In this document: in pieces, positions 56,796 to 64,000 of the stretch | Layout: every line of letters starts with the position of its first letter | Numbering within the stretch: the first letter of the stretch is position 1 | Assembly (NCBI GenBank): GCA_016806645.1 | Contig: JACSYO010001579.1 | Coordinates: 57,501 to 121,500, forward strand | DNA length: 64,000 bases | DNA from: Ophiodon elongatus | Taxonomy: Eukaryota; Chordata; Actinopteri; Perciformes; Hexagrammidae | Direction: 5' to 3' | Notes under the pieces: model-generated | Database searches by the model: none | What the model was told of the DNA's origin: nothing | The model's input: only the letters and a program-made list of their open reading frames with translations | Position numbers and translations under genes: made by a program

Positions 56796-59452
56796 ATGGC
56801 TGAATTCAGATGGATTAAAACCTCTTTGTTTCTGATTCTGGTGCTTCAGTTTACAGGTAAGGATACATATAATGTGTATATGACTACAGAATCATTAAAG
56901 AAGCTCATTTATTAATATCATTAATGTTACTTTATGATCTAACCTTCCTTTAAAGAACACAGACAAGTAGTCTGTTTGTTTCCCATCGAGGTGAATAGTG
57001 AGTTTAATGAACTCTTAGAAACCAACAATGAGGCTCATTCTCAAACTGTTGTTGTATCTAAAATGATCTTCACTCTGACATTAATACTCATGTTTTATTT
57101 CTCTTTATTCTTTTTTTTTCTCTCTCATCTTCTCAGCAGCAGCAACAGGACAACTTGCCCTCTTCATCGCTGTCAAAGATGGAGATGAAGTCACTTTGCC
57201 TTGTAACAATGTGATAGATGGTCAAAAGAACTGTGACTCTACTAGGTGGCTCTTCACTGATTCAAGAAGCAGAACAACAGTAGTTCTGGTTACAGATGGG
57301 AAGATTGGTGAAGAAGCCAAAGATAAATCAGACAGACTGAGTGTTTCAGAGAATTGTTCTCTGGTTATAAAGAAGGTCACAGATGAAGATGTTGGTCAAT
57401 ATACCTGCAGACAGATCAGATCAGGTCCAGATGCTGTGGTTTATCTGTCTGTTGTTACCAGTGAGTATTTACATCATAATGTTTTCAAACTGTCTGGTCA
57501 GAACAATATACTGAAACATTATAATAATAATGATCATAGTGATGAAGTTACTCTTCTTTCTCTCACAATGTCTCCATCTTCACCAGTGACTGAACACAAG
57601 GACACTGATGAGGTGACGGTAAACTGCTCTGTGTGGACATATGGACGATGTAGACACACAGTGAAGTGGCTGTTTAAGGGTAAAGATGTGGACAAAGACA
57701 ACAAAGACATGATGACATCACAGTCTTCCTGCTCCGCCTCTCTGAAGTTTCTGACTTCTCATTTCGTTTACACATCGAGGTTTAATTCATTTATGTGTGA
57801 AGTGACTGTTGATGGCAAAGTGCAGAAGTTTCCTTTCAGAAATTCACCCTCAGGTGATAAAACAGGTGAGAATATTTTGAAGTTATTCATATTAATTATT
57901 TTCATTTTCATTGCAAGTTTTATATTTTGTTGAGTTGTGTTCATCTGTGCAGGTGAAGACACAACAACAACAACAACAACTAAGTCAACAACAACAACAA
58001 CAACAACTGAGTCAACAACAACAACAACTAAGTCAACAACAACTAAGTCAACAACAACAACAACAATAACAACAACAACTGAAGACGACACAAAAGCAGC
58101 TAAAACCACGACAACTTCTGGAACCAGTGATGATTCACCAGAACTACAAAGTAGTGACTCAACATTTTTATGTCTTTATGTGTTTTTGTGGAGCTTTCTA
58201 CCACATCTCTACAGATTGTGTTTTCATTGGATGATAAAATGTTTTTTTTAATCTTTTGCAGTTTGGTGGTTCGTCATTGTGGCTGTAGTTTTAGTAGCAC
58301 TCTTAATAATTATTGTGGCTGTCATCAAATGGAAGAGAACTAATGGTGAGAGAAATAATGACATTTTAGTAAACACATTTTAAGAATACTGTATTTTCTT
58401 TGTGAAAGCTTTTATCAAACCCCTTTTTTCTCTTTTCAGGGAACACAACACGGACGGACGGCAACGTGGTGAGTTTAAAAAACTCTTCTTCACCATACGT
58501 TTTGATTCTATAGCTGAGAACAGATAAACATTACAGCCTGTGTTGTATTAAAACAAAGCGGTTATAGCAGCAGGAAGTGATTGAGGAAAAGCAAAAACAG
58601 TGTCCAAAAGCTAATTTATGCTTTAATTATTCAGCCTTAAACAGCATGAATGCAGCTTCTAAAACAACGTCATAGTTTAATTAACTCCTCTCTGACACTG
58701 TGTCAACAGAAACTGAGTTCTATAGCGTCTTAGAGTATTCGTGGTTAGATTGCATTTCAAATCAAATTGAATTCATCCGCCGGACTGAAACTATAGATGT
58801 GAAGATGTTTTGAAACATAACAACACACAGAGGGAGAGTGACTTCATTCTAGACATTACTCCACTTTATCTTTACATAGATGACAGTTGTTTGCTGCTTT
58901 ATTAATGCACAAAATATTAAATATACAGCTCCTTTAAGCCCAACCATGATGTTGTTCTGAAACCTAACTATGGTCTTGTTGCCTAAACCTATAAGCTAGT
59001 GTTTCGGCTTTAACTCACAATGTTGACCACATGTTTGGTCAAAATGGAATGAGAACATGTTGGAAATGTGTGTTTGTCCTCTGAAGTATAACTGTATCTG
59101 ACAGTCTGTGCAGTCTTCAGAGAGTGAGAATGTGCATTAAAGATAAAAAGGGAAGTTAGATGATGCAACTGGACTTCAGCAGAGGAGAACGCGGTTAAAA
59201 CCGGAAGTTACGAGTCAAAAAAACATCTATTTACCATTAAAATGTGTTTATGTCACTGAGCAGCCATGATGATGTCTTCTCTGTGCAGGCTGATCCTGAA
59301 GAAGGTGTTTCCTACGCCTCCGTCAGCTTCACCAAGAAGACCAACAGTGAAGCCCAGGTGAGCTGTCTGATTGGTGATGATGCACACGTTGTGTTGCACC
59401 GTGTTACTTTGTGCGTTGTGTTGTTTTGTGTGTTCCAATATGCTGTAAAGTG

Positions 59453-59514
<62 letters not shown>

Positions 59515-59604
59515 CTTTGTGATGTTTTGCATGTTGTGTTTCACTGTGTGATACCATTGATTCTGCTTCACTTGTGCTGTTTCCTGCCAGGGTCGGAGTA
59601 AACG

Positions 59605-59641
<37 letters not shown>

Positions 59642-59713
59642 AGTGTGGTGACCTACGCGACTGTGAACACTTCCTCCGCTAATCCCAGCAACCTCTACAC
59701 TACCATCACCTAA
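56796..59713 (+). CDS. ITIM-bearing two-Ig-domain transmembrane receptor (teleost immune-type, family not named)
   Basis: Seen: eight exons, 56796-56856, 57137-57460, 57587-57865, 57953-58150, 58262-58345, 58440-58468, 59289-59357 and 59591-59713, phases all consistent; 388 residues. Signal peptide 1-20. Ig V-like domain with C43-C111, W58, DVGQYTC and extra C53/C94. Second Ig domain with C142-C199, W156 and extra C150/C177. Thr-rich stalk about 222-287 (TTTTKSTTTT). Transmembrane 289-311, then KWKR. Cytoplasmic VSYASV (Y334) and VTYATV (Y370) are ITIMs; NLYTTI (Y384) is ITIM-like. Twelve Asp (354-365) separate the first two. Known: ITIMs recruit SHP phosphatases in inhibitory leukocyte receptors. 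Inference: a surface inhibitory receptor resembling DICP/NITR/CD300-like groups; ligand unknown. Tandem acceptors (CAGCAGCAG) at exon 2 may add or drop residues. Confidence 0.85.
59454..59517 (+). repeat. (GAT)n microsatellite in receptor intron 7
   Basis: About 20 GAT units in the intron between the two ITIM exons. A second GAT run (12 units, 59606-59641) lies in exon 8, in frame as Asp codons. Confidence 0.95.
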
Positions 59714-60800
59714 CCAAACAAACCAAACTCATGTCTGCTCATCTCTGTTGAGGTTTCTTTATGATCACTTTCAGGATGGATTATTGTAAATATCGTCCTC
59801 TTCAGAAAGAGGTGAAGTCTCACTGGTGTCTCAATGTAAAAAGTGGACTGTTCTCAGAGTGAACTAGAGACTCACCGTGAGTCTTAATACAGTTTGTTTG
59901 TTGCTGCATCAGATTGGATCATTTAATGCAGAAAAAGTATGACTTTGCTTATTTTCTCGTTCCACTTCCACAGGATTACATTTATAAAATGTTAAAGTAA
60001 GAACATAACTGTTATTTTTCTCTCATATAAATAGATAAATGTTTGATATGCAGTCATTTAAACTTTGATATCTGTGTTCAGTGTATTTTCTATGTTCTGG
60101 TATAAAAGTAATTAAAGCAAACTAACAGGAAGTGACACAATACTCTTCTTAACTGAGTCACGATTAAAAAAGACCTAATCGGACCCTAAATGTGATGCTA
60201 ACGCTAGCTGTTGTGCGGCGTCTCTTGGAACAAAGGATTTCATTGGTCAAACATATTTCAACAGGCGGAAATCATCTGAAATCGAGGTCCTTCTGAATAT
60301 GTTCCACAGGGGTGATGAAGCCTTCATGAGAACCACAAAAAAAAATCAGTTTTTGTACATTTCTGTGAATATTTTTCAGATGAAAATCTGCGCTTGTTGT
60401 GAAAATAGTTTTATTGTTCTGTTTCAGTCCGGTGTGTTTTCCTGCATGAGTTGTAAACATGTTTCTCACCTGCAGCCCGTTCAGAACACAGCAGCTGGAT
60501 TTTAACTTCATTTAACAGGAAAGAACATTTAACTCTTATTAACTTCCTTTATTTGTCTTCCAGCTGAACATTTCACAGCTGTTTTTAACATTTACTGTTT
60601 TATTTTTTAAAGCTACAGCCGCTTGAGCTCAGTTTCATGTCTCTGTGTGCAGAAGAACTCATTTTAATCCACTTTCATTCAGCATTAACATATTTGTGAG
60701 GATGTGAATGTGTTTCAATGGGTTTTCAGCCTCAATGGAGTCAGTGACTGTCTTCTCTTTATTATATCTGTTAACAATATAATCTGCAAATAAAGAAATT
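59714..60800 (+). other. Receptor 3' UTR, with poly(A) signal at 60789-60794
   Basis: The first clear AATAAA in context lies about 1.08 kb after the stop, followed by a GT/T-rich stretch (TTGTATTCTACACTGTGTTT). The UTR includes the 48-base segment duplicated upstream of the gene. Open frames inside it lack domains. An earlier site cannot be excluded. Confidence 0.4.
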
Positions 60801-60939
60801 TGTATTCTACACTGTGTTTTGTGATTCCTCCATGTAGTAACAGTGTCATAATGCTAATTGAATGTCCTGCCTCTACTAGTATACAACCTCCCTTACAGAA
60901 ATATAATATTAACACCCCTTTAAAAAAGGAACCAAAACC

Positions 60940-61165
60940 TTAATGTAAAAATACTCCATTACAAGTAGAAGTAATTCATTGAATATGTTACTTAAGTAAA
61001 AGTACAGAAGTATTATCAGCAAAAGTACTCCTTAATGCTGATGGATCAAAGCATCAGTAGCGTCTCATTGTGGAGCTTCTTTTAATACTTCATGTTCAGT
61101 GTACATCACTGGAGTAGAAGTAGAAAGTGTCATTAAATGGAAATACTCTCGTAAAGTACAACCAC
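60940..61165 (+). repeat. Dispersed repeat family B fragment
   Basis: AAAAATACTCCATTACAAGT, GTTACTTAAGTAAAAGTACA and CTCCTTAATGCTGATGGATC match the common teleost repeat seen elsewhere in the window. Confidence 0.6.
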
Positions 61166-61319
61166 CAGAGTAACTCAGGCTCCTTTCGGACGTTTTGGAT
61201 GCACACGACCACCTGCTGTGACCTAATATGAACGTAAACACATTTCACAGACATTAAAACGTCCGACTAGTCGTCTATGCAGAGCGTCACATTCAGTCTC
61301 TGCCTTTTTCAATTTGTCA

Positions 61320-61362
61320 GGTCAGGACGCTCCAACAGCAGCACCAGAAACACACAAAGGTG
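61320..61362 (+). pseudogene. Possible orphan receptor stalk exon
   Basis: TTTTTCAATTTGTCAG precedes a short open stretch reading GQDAPTAAPETHK, followed by a perfect donor (AAGGTGAGAC). Its phase (one base carried in) fits the stalk exon of the receptor upstream. No neighbouring exon is seen, so it may be a relic of a duplicated gene or chance. Confidence 0.3.
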
Positions 61363-61589
61363 AGACACAAAGTCCTCAAATCGTAAACTGAAGAGCATTG
61401 AATGTACTTCATAACTCTCACATATTTAACGTGTTTCTTCGTTTTATTATCGATTCTCTGAGCTCCTCACAGTCATCGCTGGCCCCAACAAGACATGACA
61501 ACTTGCTGTGTTTACTAGTGTAGAAGTAAAGATTATTTCTGAGCAATCAATTAAACTTCACTAATGGAAACACAACACACTCTATTTAG

Positions 61590-62884
61590 AGCCCGAGCAC
61601 CGACAACGTCAGGCCAGGGAAGGCCCTTTTGAAACTGTAGTGTTTCTTCTTTTTCTTATTCTGATACTTCCAATTGAATTGCCTTTTTGTGGGATTTATC
61701 ACATCCCAAAACTCCCCATATTTGACATGGATATCAGGACTGGTGAAAAATTTGATATTTTAGGGGTCTAGCATTGGGGTACAAAAAATGTCTCTATAGC
61801 GCCCCCTAGAATTGTTTTTGGCCACACCCATCGCCCCCAATGACCGATTAACTTTAAATTTGACACAAATGTCCAGTTCAGTCAATAGTTAAGTCAATAA
61901 GAGCATTAAGCTCCACCTACTTAGATTTCCCGCCATTTTGAATTCTGTGAAAAGCACATTTCTGCAAATTCCTCCTACACGCTTGGTCTGATTCATACCA
62001 AATTGGCTGTTGATCACTTTTGGATAAATGTCATCAAAATGTATCAAAAGCTTGTTGATACCTCATTGTGTTTAGAAGATATGGACCAATGAACCTCTAA
62101 AGGGAGTGGCTTCGTACATCAATACACATAACTTCAAGAATATCATCACCAAATTTATAGCATATGTTCACATCACATCCTTTAACTTACACTGTCATTT
62201 TCATTATATTCAAACACTAGGGGGCGCTGCAGTTAATCGCCAATTATTTCCATTTTTAGCCATTTTTCAACGTTTTTAGGCATTATACTTTAACAAACTC
62301 CTCCTACAACAATGTTGCAATTAACTTCATATTTGGTCAGGATGATCTGAAGACCTTTATTATGAAAAGTTGTCAAAATGGTGAGTTGGCATTTAACGGC
62401 CTTGACGTGGCGTGGCGTGGCGGCCATTATACGCCAATTTTGTGCGGATCGCCAAGAAAGAGGAAGTTGTTGTAACTCCAAGGTACATTATCGAATCTGC
62501 CCCAAATTTATTTCCCTTGATACTAGTTCAGGCCTGAACACAATTCCATGCAATTCTTTTCACATAGTCATAGCGCCACCTACTGGCAAAACGAATTGAC
62601 ACGTTTTATACTTTGATGTACTACTCCTAGCCAGTTGACCAGATCAGTCTCAAATTCTGTAAGTAAAGTCTGAACACATTCATGATACTTCATCATGAAT
62701 ATTGTGACTTCTCATTGAACGCTGTTACCGTGGCAACGCATCATTCGCCATGAAAAAATAAGCTGATATCTCTGTGGCTTAGGATGGTCAAAACCTCATG
62801 GGACTTTCCACACATTTCAAAGGTGATGGAAATAAATATTTAATATGGGTTTTGGCCGTACATCGCTGCTTGCAGCTGTAATTA
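61590..62884 (+). repeat. Dispersed repeat family D, copy 1
   Basis: Starts with GAGCCCGAGCACCGACAACG and ends with ATCGCTGCTTGCAGCTGTAA. It includes GCGCCCCCTAGAATT, CCCGCCATTTTGAATTCTGT and CCTCCTACACGCTTGGTCTG. I recognise it as an abundant spiny-rayed fish dispersed repeat; the class is uncertain. Only short frames without domains are present. Confidence 0.65.
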
Positions 62885-64000
62885 GGGTCCGAGCACTGAC
62901 CCTCTTGAAATTCTAAGGACGCAATTGGGTGCATATTTTGGGTACTTGTCATGCTCGAAAACTCACCAAATTTGGCACGTGTTAGGTTGTAATAAAATAA
63001 AATGACTTACACTGTAAATAAGGAATGTCTATGTATAAATTACGATACTTAAAAAAGGATAATTAATAAGGAATAGTGAGCCTTATGAGAAGGAGTATGC
63101 GTGACATAGAAGAAAGCCACATTGAGTTTCTTACTTAGACTTTTAGCAGGTATGCATGGAATTAGATAGAGAAAGGGGGATGGATTTCACTGAATTCTCC
63201 TACAGACACACAAAGGGCAACAAAACAACTACACTTGAGGGGTGAGAGATGACATCAAGAGCCATAAAGCCTGGAGGAGGGCCATATGGACCGACAACCA
63301 ATCCGAATGCTGATTCTAGCCATGTGAAACTTTAGCCGAATATATGTTGTAGAACTGAGCCAATGAGAGGCGACGATGCACATTTTCATTGAACTATATA
63401 ATCAAATGTACTGGAGTTCAGGCTCTCTTAGGTCACCAGCACAGACAGTTAACTCTCTCAGGATGCTTTTTTTAAAGGCAACTGTTTGGGCCTGTGGACA
63501 GCCGTGGCCTATGATCCAAAAGCTGAGATTTTTACTCTGTTATCACAACGCTTTTCACTTTATTAAATATGCTTTATTATAACTTTCGGTCCAAGAAGTC
63601 CTTTGTCTCCCCGGAACTTTTCTCAGAATACAATACACGCTTGTCCGACTTGGTGAAAATAACCATCTGATATAGGTGTCATATTTTTGTATTAAGAAGT
63701 TGTAAAGGCGACGCCCCTCAGCCAGTATGTCCGATTGACTTGAAATTTGACACACGTGTCCATCTCCACCTGTTCTACAAAAAAGCCTCTCAGAGTGCTA
63801 AACTCTGCCTGCTTATATTTTCCGCAATTTTGAATTTTGTGAAAAACACAATTTTGCGAACTTCTCCCACACGCTGGCTCCGATTCATACCGAATTTGCT
63901 GTGGATCATTATTGGAGCTAAATCATCAAGATTTAGCAAAGGTTTGTTGATATCTTATTGAATTCATAAGATAGAACTAATTAACTTCTTAGGGGCGTGT
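62885..64000 (+). repeat. Dispersed repeat family D, copy 2, interrupted
   Basis: Starts with GGGTCCGAGCACTGACCCTC directly after copy 1. After a 656-base insert it resumes at about 63636 and matches copy 1 (ATTTGACACACGTGTCCATC, TTTTCCGCAATTTTGAATTT, CTCCCACACGCTGGCTCCGA). It runs off the window end. Confidence 0.65.
62980..63635 (+). mobile_element. Probable solo LTR of an endogenous retroelement
   Basis: The insert inside family D starts with TGTTAGG and is flanked by CACG on both sides (62976-62979 and 63636-63639), a possible 4-bp target duplication. It contains CCAAT-type boxes near 63298 and 63360, a TATA-like ACTATATAATC near 63393, and a TTTATTAAATATGCTTTATT region followed by TGTCTCCCCGGAACTTTTCT, the usual LTR order. 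No internal gag or pol sequence is present. The right edge is uncertain by two bases (CA end overlaps the duplication). Confidence 0.5.

Noticed and set aside
59244..59522. Separate small gene ending in a polyaspartate run
   Set aside because: It is receptor exon 7 read on into intron 7; the AG and GT borders and ITIM coding fit the spliced receptor.

Overview
The window is nuclear DNA of a bony fish, most likely a spiny-rayed teleost. It has compact multi-exon genes with GT-AG introns, AT-rich spacers crowded with tandem arrays, and several dispersed repeats that I recognise as teleost families. It carries the conserved block xrn2 - nkx2.4 - nkx2.2 - pax1, equivalent to human 20p11 (XRN2-NKX2-4-NKX2-2-PAX1), followed by an unrelated immune-type receptor gene. 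No bacterial, organellar, CRISPR or tRNA genes were seen.

Layout. 1-5.7 kb: last three exons of xrn2 (+). 6.0-8.3 kb: nkx2.4 (-), tail-to-tail with xrn2. 8.3-21.3 kb: AT-rich intergenic DNA with a CRE/E-box cluster near 10 kb and large low-complexity arrays at 13.9, 17.3 and 19-20.2 kb. 21.3-23.4 kb: nkx2.2 (-). 23.4-28.9 kb: AT-rich spacer with a long TA-rich hairpin. 28.9-29.4 kb: a 73-bp tandem array whose unit carries a CTCF-like core. 29.6-31.6 kb: a degenerate LINE with a 5' inversion, then a minisatellite. 32.1-38.0 kb: pax1 (+), five exons, with a one-base frame break in exon 4. 38-56 kb: no recognised gene, but nested dispersed repeats and minisatellites, including three more blocks of the 73-bp CTCF-like array in the opposite orientation. 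56.8-59.7 kb: an eight-exon receptor gene with two Ig domains, a Thr-rich stalk, a transmembrane segment and ITIMs. 60.9-64 kb: teleost dispersed repeats, one interrupted by a probable solo LTR.

Biology. nkx2.4, nkx2.2 and pax1 are developmental transcription factors (forebrain/endoderm, ventral neural tube/pancreas, and sclerotome/pharyngeal pouch by family knowledge). xrn2 is a housekeeping nuclear 5'-3' exoribonuclease that travels with them. Both the pax1 paired domain and the nkx2.2 protein are unusually diverged, which suggests the faster-evolving copy of a teleost duplicated pair; I do not assign a or b letters. The most notable signals are: 73-bp arrays with CTCF-like cores in convergent orientation on either side of pax1; near-identity of the nkx2.4 and nkx2.2 homeoboxes with two shared unusual residues, suggesting gene conversion; the pax1 exon 4 frame break and shortened octapeptide; and a polyaspartate repeat between the ITIMs of the receptor.
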